Shown: piece by piece, positions 46,250 through 54,526 of the stretch | Numbering within the stretch: the stretch's first letter is position 1 | Layout: every line of letters begins with the position of its first letter | From: Actinorhabdospora filicis | GTDB taxonomy: Bacteria > Actinomycetota > Actinomycetes > Mycobacteriales > Micromonosporaceae | DNA length: 64,000 nucleotides | Direction: 5' to 3' | Assembly: GCF_030269765.1 (NCBI RefSeq) | Contig: NZ_BSTX01000004.1 | Span: forward strand, 690,990-754,989 | Position numbers and translations under genes: made by a program | The notes under the pieces: generated by a model | What the model was told of the DNA's origin: nothing | Databases searched by the model: none | The model's input: the letters and a program-made list of their open reading frames with translations, nothing else

Positions 46250-46762
46250 ATGAACGGCGCCTACGGTGGGCCGATGCCGCTCTCGCTCGTCCCCATGACC
46301 CCGGCGCACGCCGAGGATGTTCTGGCCGTCTACGCCGCCGGGATCGCCACCGGCCACGCCACCTTCGAGACCGCCACGCCGTCCTGGGCCGACTTCGACG
46401 CCGCCCGGCTCCCCGCGCACCGCTTCGTGGCGCTGGACGGCGTGGTCGCCGGGTGGATCGCCTGCTCGCGCAAGTCGGCCCGCCCGGCCTACGCGGGCGT
46501 GGTGGAGCACTCGGTCTACGTGCGTCCCGGGTACGGCGGCAGGGGGATCGGGGGTGAGTTGCTGCGGGCGTTCATCGCGTCCACCGAGGCGGCCGGGATC
46601 TGGACGATCGAGACGGCGGTCTTCCCCGAGAACACCGCCAGCCTGGCCCTGCACCGCCGTTTCGGGTTCCGCGAGGTCGGTGTGCGCGAGCGCATCGGGA
46701 TGCTCGCCGGACGGTGGCGCGACACCGTTCTCATGGAAAGACGCAGCCCGGTCGTGGCCTGA
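46250..46762 (+). CDS. GNAT acetyltransferase, phosphinothricin acetyltransferase-like
   Basis: A 170-residue single-domain GNAT enzyme. The acetyl-CoA motif is VRPGYGGRGIGGELLRAFI (about 92-110) and the C-terminal LHRRFGFREVGVRERIGMLAGRWRDTVLMER is the pattern of the PAT/Bar-type family, which acetylates phosphinothricin or related amines; the actual substrate here is unknown. ATG 46250 is supported by a leaderless promoter; ATG 46274 is a second option that removes eight residues. Confidence 0.85.
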   Translation: MNGAYGGPMPLSLVPMTPAHAEDVLAVYAAGIATGHATFETATPSWADFDAARLPAHRFVALDGVVAGWIACSRKSARPAYAGVVEHSVYVRPGYGGRGIGGELLRAFIASTEAAGIWTIETAVFPENTASLALHRRFGFREVGVRERIGMLAGRWRDTVLMERRSPVVA

Positions 46763-46806
46763 GCCGCTTAATCTGGATCCATGGCCTTAGCGCTCCGGAC
46801 GTTTTC

Positions 46807-48498
46807 GTGAGGCCCCTGGACGCGTCCGAGCGGACGCCCATGGGGCCCTTCCTGCCCCTCGCCGAGCTGGGCGCGGGGCGCCTCGCCGTGACCTTCCTCG
46901 GGCGCGGGCCCGACGGGCGTCCCGTCGCGCTCAAGGCCGTGCGGGAGCAGCTGCTGGCCGAGCCGGGGTTCGTGCACCGGCTCGCGCGTGAGGCCGCCGC
47001 GTCCCGGCGGGTGACCGGTGGGCACGTGGCCGCGATGGTGGCCGCCGGTGAGGACTGGCTGGCCGCCGAGTTCGATCCCGGCCCCACCCTCACCGAGGCG
47101 CTCGCGCAGGGGCCGCTGGCCGAGGACGACGTCCTGCGGCTGGCCTCGGGGCTGGCGCGGGCGCTGGTGGAGATCCACCGCGCGGGGACCGTCCACCGCG
47201 ATCTGAAGCCCTCGAACGTGCTGCTGGCCGACAACGGCGTGAAGGTCTGCGACTACGGGCTCGCACGCGTCTTCCAGGGCCCGGTGACGCCCGCCTACTC
47301 CGCGCCGGAGCAGATCGCCGGGCGGGCGGTGACCGCCGCCGCCGACGTGTGGGCGATCGGCGTCCTGCTGGTGGAGGCGGCCACCGGGGTCAACCCGTTC
47401 GCCGGGACGAGCGTGCAGGCCGGGTACAAGATCGCCAATGTCTCCCCGGACCTGTCGGGCCTGCCCGCGAGCGTGCGGAAGGTCGCCGAGCGCTGCCTGG
47501 ACAAGGACCCGCGCAAGCGGCCCACGCCCCGCCGCCTGCTGGAGCTGATCGGGCCGGAACCGGCCGGGCGGCCGTGGCCGCCGCACGTCCACCGCATCGC
47601 CGCCGCCCGCCGGGTGGAGGCCGAGGCGCTGCTGCACGGCCTGGAGCCCGAGGACCCGCCCGCCGAGCGGCGCTTCGTCCCCGGCGGCCCGCCGCCGCGC
47701 CGCCGCACCGGCATCGCGGTGACCGTCGGGGCCGGGCTGCTGGCCGCCGTGCTGATCACCATCGCGCTGGTGGCGGGCGGGCGCGGCGGCGGGCCCTCGG
47801 GCGCGCCGGACGTCGCCGACTCCTCCACACCCGCCGAGACGCCGTCCTTCGACGCCGTGCACGCCGGGCAGTGCGTGGTGAACGTGGGCGGCGAGTCGGC
47901 CCCCGCGCTGCGGGTGGTGTCGTGCCAGGACGGCGCCTTCGAGGTGGACAAGGTGGTGCCCTCGGCCGACTCCTGCGACGGCCCCTGGAACGTGACGTTC
48001 CCGGAGGAGAAGGTGACGGTGTGCCTCTGGTACCTGCACCCGAACGGCGACGCCTACCGCGCCAAGGCCGGTGACTGCGTCAAGGAGCGGGACAACGTGT
48101 GGTCGCGCACCGAATGCGAGACCGGCGAGTTCTCCGTCGTCGACCGCTTGGGCGGCACCGCCGACAGCGGCCAGTGCCGCCGGATGCGCTCCATCGACCG
48201 CAGTCCCCGGTTCGTGGTGGACGGCGTGACGGAGCTGGACGTGGTCCTGTGCCTGTCGATGAACTACCCCGACGCGATGGGCCACGCGCCCGTCGGCACG
48301 TGCCTCATCGCGAAGGGCAAGGAGGGCGCCTGGCGCTTCGAGTTCGCCGACGACTGCGCCATCGCCAACGCGGTGGTGACGGGCCGGACGCCCGGGGTGA
48401 ACCAGGTGGGCTTCTGCGGCGGCGACGGGTCGGTGAGCTGGGCGCCGCCGAGATACCCGGATCTGGGGTACACGGTCTGTTTCCGGTGGCAGAAGTAA
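46807..48498 (+). CDS. Membrane Ser/Thr protein kinase with Cys-rich outer repeats
   Basis: A 563-residue receptor-like kinase. The catalytic domain has VALKAV (ATP lysine), HRDLKPSN (about 131-138) and DYGLA in place of DFG; the activation segment up to YSAPEQ is short. One membrane helix lies at about 303-325. The outer part has repeated units of the kind seen in 'septum formation' domains: AGQCVVNV, AGDCVKER, VGTCLIAK, each followed by paired cysteines. I chose GTG 46807; the upstream frame overlaps the GNAT gene. Two ESX-like genes follow. Confidence 0.85.
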   Translation: MRPLDASERTPMGPFLPLAELGAGRLAVTFLGRGPDGRPVALKAVREQLLAEPGFVHRLAREAAASRRVTGGHVAAMVAAGEDWLAAEFDPGPTLTEALAQGPLAEDDVLRLASGLARALVEIHRAGTVHRDLKPSNVLLADNGVKVCDYGLARVFQGPVTPAYSAPEQIAGRAVTAAADVWAIGVLLVEAATGVNPFAGTSVQAGYKIANVSPDLSGLPASVRKVAERCLDKDPRKRPTPRRLLELIGPEPAGRPWPPHVHRIAAARRVEAEALLHGLEPEDPPAERRFVPGGPPPRRRTGIAVTVGAGLLAAVLITIALVAGGRGGGPSGAPDVADSSTPAETPSFDAVHAGQCVVNVGGESAPALRVVSCQDGAFEVDKVVPSADSCDGPWNVTFPEEKVTVCLWYLHPNGDAYRAKAGDCVKERDNVWSRTECETGEFSVVDRLGGTADSGQCRRMRSIDRSPRFVVDGVTELDVVLCLSMNYPDAMGHAPVGTCLIAKGKEGAWRFEFADDCAIANAVVTGRTPGVNQVGFCGGDGSVSWAPPRYPDLGYTVCFRWQK

Positions 48499-48611
48499 GG
48501 GGATTCGCATTCGTCCCTTTCTTTGATCTTCCGGCGCCTCTAGGGTTTCCACCACACAGGCGTACCCGGGCGGGCCGCGCGCCCGCTCCCGAGAAGCAGA
48601 GGGGACCGCAC

Positions 48612-48920
48612 ATGCAGATCGATGCCGAACGCATCAAGCGGGCGTCCGCCAAGATCGAACAGGTCGGCGACGACGCCCACGACTACTTAGGGCGCATGAC
48701 GGGCCCCATGGACGCCGCGGTCAAGAGCATGACGGGCCTGGCGGGCACGGCGACCCTCCAGCAGCTCCTGACCACCCTCGACAAGCGCGTCGCGGCACTG
48801 GCCACCGAGTCGCGGTCGCTGTCGGCGACGATCAACACCGCCGTCGACAACCACGTCGTCAACGACGCCGAACGCGCCGCGCAGCTCAAGGCGCTCAGCC
48901 CGGCCGGCGGAGGGCGCTGA
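48612..48920 (+). CDS. ESX/WXG100-like small helical protein
   Basis: A 102-residue helical protein (MQIDAERIKRASAKIEQ...) of the size and shape of type VII secretion substrates, but without the central W-x-G turn. Helical stretches at about 3-45 and 50-95 could form a hairpin. It ends 1 bp before the next gene, which also begins with an ESX-like region, so the two may form a complex. No T7SS machinery is in the window. Confidence 0.65.
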   Translation: MQIDAERIKRASAKIEQVGDDAHDYLGRMTGPMDAAVKSMTGLAGTATLQQLLTTLDKRVAALATESRSLSATINTAVDNHVVNDAERAAQLKALSPAGGGR

Positions 48921-48921
48921 C

Positions 48922-49881
48922 ATGGTCGACTTCCGGCACCTGCGCGACATGGCGGTCGAACCGCTCCACGAGTTCGCCGGCCAGGCCCGCAAGATGGCCT
49001 CCGAGCTGGAGCGCTTCAACACCGAGACCGACCGGCAGCGCCTCGCGATCGCCGAGGCCTGGTCCGGGCTGGACGCCTCGGCCGCCGACCGCTCGCTGGT
49101 CCTGTCCGCCACCGACTACCGCAAGACCTCCGAGCACTACGGGCAGCTCGACACGATCATCACCACCCTCGCCGACGAGCTGAACGCCGCCCGCCAGACC
49201 CTGGAGTCGGCGATCGCGAACGCGCCCTCGATCCCCGGCACCGTCAACGACGCCGGCACCGTCCGCGTCAACGTGTCCGCACTCGGTTCCAACCCGGCAC
49301 CGGCCGCCGTGAAAGCGGCCGAACTGCGTGCGCGCCAGGTCGCCGCTCAGATCAGAGCGGCCCTCCAGGCGGCGACCAACGCCGACCGCAAGGCCGACAC
49401 CGCGCTCAAGGCCGTCCACCCCCAACCCCCGCGCAAGCTCCCGACCACCGTCCACGTCGGCGACCTGACCCTCGCGCAGCTCAATAACGCCGAGACCATC
49501 GTCGACGTCGGCACCCGCCTCGGCATGAGCGACAAGGGCAAGGCCATCGCCCTCGCCACCGCGCTCCAGGAGAGCAACCTGCGCAACCTGGCCAACACCC
49601 GCATGCCCGACTCGCTGACCGTGCCCAACGAGGGCGTCGGCAAGGACCACGACTCGGTCGGGCTGTTCCAGCAACGGCCGAGCCAGGGCTGGGGCACCAT
49701 CCGGGAGTGCATGGACCCCGACCACGCGGCCACGGCGTTCTATAACGAGCTGAACAAGGTCAAGAAGTTCGAGGACCTGGATTTGACCGTTGCGGCACAG
49801 CGGGTGCAGCGATCGGCGTATCCAGATGCGTACGCGAAGTGGGAGAGCTTGGCGAACGAGATCGTGCAGGCGAAGAAGTGA
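48922..49881 (+). CDS. ESX-like protein with C-terminal lytic-transglycosylase-like domain
   Basis: A 319-residue protein. Residues 1-105 form long helices like a WXG100/LXG domain (with AEAWSGLDAS as a W-x-G-type turn). After a Pro-rich linker near 155-165, residues 185-319 are a lysozyme-like domain: LATALQESNLRNL with a likely catalytic Glu, GLFQQRPSQGWGT, and AAQRVQRSAYPDAYAKWE. No signal peptide is present, so export may depend on its helical N-terminus and its small partner. It is a plausible cell-wall enzyme or effector. Confidence 0.75.
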   Translation: MVDFRHLRDMAVEPLHEFAGQARKMASELERFNTETDRQRLAIAEAWSGLDASAADRSLVLSATDYRKTSEHYGQLDTIITTLADELNAARQTLESAIANAPSIPGTVNDAGTVRVNVSALGSNPAPAAVKAAELRARQVAAQIRAALQAATNADRKADTALKAVHPQPPRKLPTTVHVGDLTLAQLNNAETIVDVGTRLGMSDKGKAIALATALQESNLRNLANTRMPDSLTVPNEGVGKDHDSVGLFQQRPSQGWGTIRECMDPDHAATAFYNELNKVKKFEDLDLTVAAQRVQRSAYPDAYAKWESLANEIVQAKK

Positions 49882-50247
49882 AGTAGGGAGGGGCGGGCCG
49901 CCCGGGGTGGGGCTTGGGTGGCTCTGGGCGGCCCCGGGCTTGGGTGGCCGTGGGCGGCTCGGGTCGGGGCCGCCGCGGCTTTCGGCGCGCCGGGGTGGGG
50001 CGGCGGGGGAGTGGGACGAGGCGGAGTGGTGGCGGTAGCGGATCCGGCGGCGGCCCGGCGGCGATCCGCCGGGCGGGCGTTCAGGCCACACCCGCCACCC
50101 GCCGACCCGCTCACCCACCGCCCGCCTGCTCATCACCTGCGACCCGCCACCCGCCCGCCTGGTCACCTACCCCGGCCCGGCGATGTCGTGACGAGAGGTG
50201 GACGGGAGTCATGGTTTCGGCTTGTCTGTCCGATTCGAAGGTCGGAG
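49882..50247. other. G-rich intergenic stretch
   Basis: No gene is supported. From about 49886 to 50040 the plus strand is a run of GGGTGG/GGGCGG-type clusters that could form G-quadruplexes; 50040-50170 is CCCGCC-rich. It lies between the ESX-like pair and the DnaA-box matches and CRISPR array. Confidence 0.45.
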
Positions 50248-50274
50248 TTATCCACATTGAAGTGGTTATCCACA
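50248..50274 (+). promoter_or_regulatory. Two consensus DnaA-box matches
   Basis: TTATCCACA occurs exactly at 50248-50256 and 50266-50274, 18 bp start to start and in the same orientation, followed by TGTGGAC at 50279. These match the bacterial DnaA-box consensus. They are isolated from dnaA and dnaN, so this is not oriC by context; it may titrate DnaA or be chance. Confidence 0.45.
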
Positions 50275-50491
50275 GGCTGTGGACTCATCCGTTTGGCAGG
50301 CTCCGCGTGAGCCCGGTTACGTTCGCCCCAGCGGGGCGGGCTCTGGGCCCCCACCGAAAAGAGGTGCGGTTTTGAACGAGCGGCGAGCGCTGGACGCGAC
50401 CGGGCTCGCGGTGACCGGCTTCGGGTTGCCGAGGCGGGCACGCCGGGGTGAGAATCGGCCGATGGGCTCGTAGCGGCGCAGGTCGCGAAGG

Positions 50492-50806
50492 GTGCTCCCC
50501 ACGGGCGTGGGGGTGAGCCGGCGGATGAACTTCGGACGCGGGCGATGGTCACCGTGCTCCCCACGGGCGTGGGGGTGAGCCGACCCAGGCCCAGGCGATG
50601 AGGGACAACGGATCGTGCTCCCCACGGGCGTGGGGGTGAGCCGTCAAGGGTTTTGGCTGGCCACCTCCCTTTTGAGTGCTCCCCACGGGTGTGGGGATGA
50701 GCCGGGGCTGTCGATCCGGCGGGTCCTGCGCGATGTGCTCCCCATGGGCGTGGGGGTGAGCCGACCTTCAATGCGGTGGCGCCGGTTTCGGCAGCCTGCT
50801 CCCCAC
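50492..50806 (+). CRISPR. Small type I-E-like CRISPR array without cas genes
   Basis: Five 29-nt repeats at 50492-50520, 50554-50582, 50615-50643, 50676-50704 and 50735-50763, each starting GTGCTCCCCA and ending GTGAGCCG or ATGAGCCG, with a palindromic core (CCCCACGGGCGTGGGG). Spacers are 33, 32, 32, 30 and 32 nt. Repeats 1-3 are identical; 4 and 5 carry changes, and a remnant TGCTCCCCAC follows at 50797. The decay on the right puts the leader on the left. The repeat resembles E. coli/actinomycete I-E repeats. No cas gene is in the window. Confidence 0.93.
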
Positions 50807-50919
50807 CCCATCCCCCACCCCGTGATACCCCCACCACAGTCGGTTTCCACCCCACCCATGAAACCGATACGCTTTTCTGATGCCGATCATGGACGACGAA
50901 CCAGAACCCAGTAATACCC

Positions 50920-50938
50920 GGCCGGGTACGGCCCGGCC
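50920..50938 (+). terminator. Hairpin upstream of the CNNM genes
   Basis: GGCCGGG pairs with CCCGGCC around a TACGG loop, 45 bases before the CNNM start. It could be a terminator for the array side or a leader element. Confidence 0.4.
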
Positions 50939-50983
50939 GCTTTCGCGCACTTCGTGTGCGCGCGTCGCCTTCGAGGGGGTGAC

Positions 50984-52303
50984 ATGCTGATCCTCCTCGG
51001 TGTCCTGATCATCCTGCTCCTGACCGCCGCCACCGGCTACTTCGTGGCGCAGGAGTTCGCCTTCGTCGCCGTCGACCGCAACCGCTTGCGCCAGGCCGCC
51101 GAGTCCGGCGATCGCCGGGCCGCGCGGGCGCTCGATGTGACGCGCAGGCTCTCCTTCATGCTCTCCGGCGCGCAGCTGGGGATCACCGTGACCGGTCTGC
51201 TGGTCGGTTACGTCGCCGAGCCCTTCGTGGGTGACGGCCTGGCCGCGTTGTTCGGGACTTCGGTGCCGACGGGTGTCTCCACCGCGATCTCGGTGGCGGC
51301 GGCTCTTCTCTTCTCCACGCTGGTGCAGATGGTCTTCGGTGAGCTGTTCCCGAAGAACCTCGCCATCGCCAAGCCGGAGGCGCTCGCGAAGGCGCTGGCC
51401 GGGTCGACGCAGGTGTACCTGAAGGTCGCCGGGCCGGTCATCCGCCTCTTCGACGCCGCGGCGAACTGGATCCTGCGCAAGGTGGGCATCGAGCCCGTCG
51501 AGGAGCTCGCGCACGGCGCCACCGCCGAGGACCTGGGCCACATTATCGACGAGTCGCACGCCAGTGGTGTCCTGGACGCCGAGCTGTTCCGGCAGCTGGA
51601 GGGCGGCCTCGACTTCCGCACGCTGGACGCGGGGCAGGTCATGACGCCGCGCGTGGACGTCCACACGATCGCCGCCGACGAGCCGGTCTCGGCCGTGGTG
51701 GCCGCGCTGGAGACGGGCCGCTCGCGGTTCCCGGTGATCGGCGCGCACATCGACGACGTCCTGGGCGTGGTCGGCATCGCCGAGGTGCTGGGCGTGCCCG
51801 CCGGGCTGCGGGACCGCATCACCGTCCGCTGCGTGGTGAGCCCGGCGCTGCTGGTGCCCGACAGCCTGCCGCTGCCGGAGCTGCTGGAGCGCTTCCGCGA
51901 GGAGAACCGGCAGCTGGCCGTGGTCGTCGACGAGTACGGCGGCCTGGCGGGCGTGGTGACCTTCGAAGACGTCGCCGAGGAGGTCGTCGGCGAGATCCTC
52001 GACGAGGACGACCAGCCCGAGCGCACCGCCTGCCGCAAGATCGACGGGACGTGGATGGTGCCCGCGCGCTGGCGCGTCGACGAGATCGCCGAGGAGACCG
52101 GCATCCGCCTGCCCGACGACCCGGCCTACGAGACCCTCGGCGGACTGGTGCTCCAGCAGCTGGGCCGCACCGCCGAGCCCGGCGACGTCGTGGACGTCGC
52201 GCTGGGCGAGGAGGGCGTGGCGCGGCTGCGGGTGGTGGACGTGCAGCGGCACGTGCCGCACACCGTCGCCGTGCACATGCTGGAGCTGGAGCCGTCCTCA
52301 TGA
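50984..52303 (+). CDS. CNNM/CorC (HlyC) family transporter
   Basis: A 439-residue membrane protein: DUF21/CNNM transmembrane domain (about 1-180, FVAQEFAFVAVDRNRLR, GELFPKNLAIAKPE), a CBS pair (about 205-330, MTPRVDVHTI, VVDEYGGLAGVVTFEDV) and a C-terminal CorC_HlyC domain (about 345-430). Members are linked to Mg2+/Co2+ efflux or resistance. GAGGGGGTGA precedes ATG 50984. It overlaps a second, shorter paralogue. Confidence 0.92.
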   Translation: MLILLGVLIILLLTAATGYFVAQEFAFVAVDRNRLRQAAESGDRRAARALDVTRRLSFMLSGAQLGITVTGLLVGYVAEPFVGDGLAALFGTSVPTGVSTAISVAAALLFSTLVQMVFGELFPKNLAIAKPEALAKALAGSTQVYLKVAGPVIRLFDAAANWILRKVGIEPVEELAHGATAEDLGHIIDESHASGVLDAELFRQLEGGLDFRTLDAGQVMTPRVDVHTIAADEPVSAVVAALETGRSRFPVIGAHIDDVLGVVGIAEVLGVPAGLRDRITVRCVVSPALLVPDSLPLPELLERFREENRQLAVVVDEYGGLAGVVTFEDVAEEVVGEILDEDDQPERTACRKIDGTWMVPARWRVDEIAEETGIRLPDDPAYETLGGLVLQQLGRTAEPGDVVDVALGEEGVARLRVVDVQRHVPHTVAVHMLELEPSS

Positions 52304-53331
52304 TCGTCGCGCTCCTCGTCTCCCTGTTCCTGCTCGCCGCCAACGGGTTCTTCGTGGCCGCCGAGTTCGCCCTGATCGCCGCCAAGCGGCACCGGCTGGC
52401 CGAGAAGGCCGCGTCGGGTTCGCGGGCGGCGCGGCTGGCCGTCCAGGGCGGCAAGCAGCTGACCGTGACCCTGGCCGGGGCGCAGCTCGGCATCACCCTG
52501 TGCACCCTGGGCCTGGGCGCGCTGGCCAAGCCCGCCGTGGCGCAGCTGCTGGACCCGCTGCTGACCGCGGCCGGGCTGCCCGACCAGGTCGCCTACGTGA
52601 TCTCGTTCCTGATCTCGATCGTGCTGGTGGTCTTCCTGCACATGGTCATCGGCGAGATGGCGCCGAAGTCCTGGGCGATCACCCACCCGGAGACCTCGGC
52701 GCTGGCGCTGGCCATCCCGTTCGAGGGCTACATCCGCGCCACCAGGCCGCTGCTGTGGCTGCTGAACGGCGCGGCGAACCTGGCGCTGCGCGCGGCGGGC
52801 GTCACGCCCAAGGACGAGATCGGCGACACCGTCCAGGCCGAGGAGCTGTCGCTGCTGGTCCGGCAGTCCGCCGAGGACGGGCTGCTGGCCGACCAGCAGC
52901 ACCGGATCCTGTCGGGCGTGCTGAACCTGCGCGACACCACCGTCGGCGAGCTGGCCCTGCCCCGCGCGGACGTGGTCACCGTCGACGTCACCGCCGCCGG
53001 TCCCGACATCGAGCGGGTCTCGCTGGAGTCGGGCCGCTCGCGCCTGGTCGTGGTCGACGCCGGTGACCGCCCGCTGGGGATCGTGCACATCCGCGACGTG
53101 CTCAAGCGGCCCGGCGCGACCGCCGCCGAGCTGCTCACCGAGCCGTTCACGCTCGCGCCGGACACCGCGATCTCGCAGGCGGTCAGCGCGATGCGCCGGG
53201 AGCGCGCGCAGCTGGCGCTGGTCACCGAGGAGGGCCGGGTCACCGGCCTGGTGACCCTGGAGGACCTGCTCGAACAGGTCCTGGGCGACTTCGAGGACGA
53301 GACCGACGCGCGGACGCCGGCGCCCGTCTAG
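52300..53331 (+). CDS. CNNM/CorC family transporter, short form
   Basis: A 343-residue paralogue with the CNNM membrane domain (FFVAAEFALIAAKRHRL, MVIGEMAPKSWAI) and two CBS domains, but without the C-terminal CorC_HlyC domain of its neighbour. ATG 52300 overlaps the upstream stop (ATGA). The tandem long/short pair is common in actinobacteria and may form a heteromer. A long hairpin follows at 53365. Confidence 0.92.
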   Translation: MIVALLVSLFLLAANGFFVAAEFALIAAKRHRLAEKAASGSRAARLAVQGGKQLTVTLAGAQLGITLCTLGLGALAKPAVAQLLDPLLTAAGLPDQVAYVISFLISIVLVVFLHMVIGEMAPKSWAITHPETSALALAIPFEGYIRATRPLLWLLNGAANLALRAAGVTPKDEIGDTVQAEELSLLVRQSAEDGLLADQQHRILSGVLNLRDTTVGELALPRADVVTVDVTAAGPDIERVSLESGRSRLVVVDAGDRPLGIVHIRDVLKRPGATAAELLTEPFTLAPDTAISQAVSAMRRERAQLALVTEEGRVTGLVTLEDLLEQVLGDFEDETDARTPAPV

Positions 53332-53364
53332 CGGTGGCCCGGCCCACAGCCGGGAACAACCGGA

Positions 53365-53436
53365 GCCGTGGTCCGCTTTTCGTTGAGGGAACTCCGTGCC
53401 AAAAAACGGAGCCTCTAGCGAAAGGCGGACCATGGC
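53365..53436 (+). promoter_or_regulatory. Long imperfect hairpin covering a start codon
   Basis: Bases 53365-53382 pair with 53419-53436 (18 bp with two G-T pairs). Inside, GAGG (53385-53388) pairs with CCTC (53412-53415) and CTCCGT (53392-53397) with ACGGAG (53406-53411), loop GCCAAAAA. The GAAAGGCGG ribosome binding region and the ATG at 53432 lie in the 3' strand. It could block translation of the monooxygenase gene or end the upstream CNNM transcript. Confidence 0.7.
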
Positions 53437-54526
53437 CGACGAGATCCGCGGCGAGGCGCGCGGGACCGCGCCCGTCCCACTGTCCATCCTGGACCTGGCC
53501 CCGGTGGGCACCGGCTACACCGCCGCCGAGGCCCTGGCCACGACCGCCGCGGCGGCCCGGCTGGCCGAGGAGCTGGGCTATCACCGCTTCTGGGTCGCCG
53601 AGCACCACTCGATGCCCGGCATCGCCAGCACCACCCCGGCGGTCCTGCTGGCCAATCTCGCCGCGCACACCGGCCGCATCCGCCTCGGTTCGGGCGGGGT
53701 CATGCTGCCCAATCACGCGCCCCTGGTCGTCGCCGAGCAGTTCGGGACCCTGGAGGCCCTCGCGCCCGGCCGCGTCGACCTGGGCCTGGGCCGCGCGCCC
53801 GGCACCGACCAGGGCACCGCGCTGGCGCTGCGGCAGTCGGCCGAGCGCCTGCACGTGGACGACTTCCCGCGCCAGGTCGCCGAACTGAGCGGCTTCCTGG
53901 ACGGCGACTGGCCCGAGGGGCACCCCTACGAGCGCATCCACGCCGTCCCGGGACCGGTGCAGCGGCGCGCCGACGGCGGTGTCGGCGAGCATCACCGCCC
54001 GCCGCTGTGGCTGCTGGGATCCAGCGACTACTCCGCCCGGCTGGCCGCCGAGCTGGGGCTGCCCTTCGCCTTCGCGCACCATTTCTCCGCCGACAACACC
54101 GTCCCGGCGTTGCGGATCTACAAACAGAACTTCCGTCCCTCGGCGGTGCTGGACGAGCCGTACGCGCTCATCGGGGTGACCGCGTTCGCCGCGCCCACCG
54201 CCGAGGAGGCGCGGCGGGCGGTGGCCTCGCTGGGGCTGTCGATGCTGAAGCTGCGCACCGGGCGTCCCGGGCTCGTCCCGTCCCCGGAGGAGGCCGAGGC
54301 CTGGCCGTACACCCCGCAGGAGCGGAACTTCGTGGACGCCTGGCTGTCCAATGTGGTCCACGGGACGCCGGAGGAGGTCCGCGACGGGCTCGACGCGCTG
54401 GTGAAGCGCACCGGCGCCGACGAGCTGATGATCACGTCCACTGTGCACGGACGTGAGGCGCGGCTGGCGTCCTACCGGCTGATCGCCGAGGAATACGGGA
54501 TCACACCGGCCGCATCGTCAGGCTGA
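53432..54526 (+). CDS. Luciferase-like flavin-dependent monooxygenase
   Basis: A 364-residue LLM-class oxidoreductase (TIM-barrel, FMN/F420-type). Family marks: PLSILDLAPVGTG at the N-terminus, FWVAEHHSMPGIASTTPAV (about 50-68), GSGGVMLPNHAPLVVAEQFG and DLGLGRAPGTD. These match the MsnO8-type group. Substrate unknown. ATG 53432 lies inside a stable hairpin; an upstream GTG at 53396 in its loop would add 12 residues. Its 3' end overlaps the convergent propeller gene by 26 bp. Confidence 0.9.
   Translation: MADEIRGEARGTAPVPLSILDLAPVGTGYTAAEALATTAAAARLAEELGYHRFWVAEHHSMPGIASTTPAVLLANLAAHTGRIRLGSGGVMLPNHAPLVVAEQFGTLEALAPGRVDLGLGRAPGTDQGTALALRQSAERLHVDDFPRQVAELSGFLDGDWPEGHPYERIHAVPGPVQRRADGGVGEHHRPPLWLLGSSDYSARLAAELGLPFAFAHHFSADNTVPALRIYKQNFRPSAVLDEPYALIGVTAFAAPTAEEARRAVASLGLSMLKLRTGRPGLVPSPEEAEAWPYTPQERNFVDAWLSNVVHGTPEEVRDGLDALVKRTGADELMITSTVHGREARLASYRLIAEEYGITPAASSG

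Noticed and set aside
44293..46250. glmS ribozyme upstream of glmS
   Set aside because: Only about 100 bases separate glmS from the divergent gene and I see no ribozyme core; this element belongs mainly to Firmicutes.
50248..50285. Chromosomal origin of replication
   Set aside because: Only two DnaA boxes, no AT-rich unwinding region and no dnaA, dnaN or rpmH nearby.
50163..50855. 230-codon minus-strand frame over the CRISPR array
   Set aside because: The repeated TPTPVGST-like phrases are translations of CRISPR repeats.
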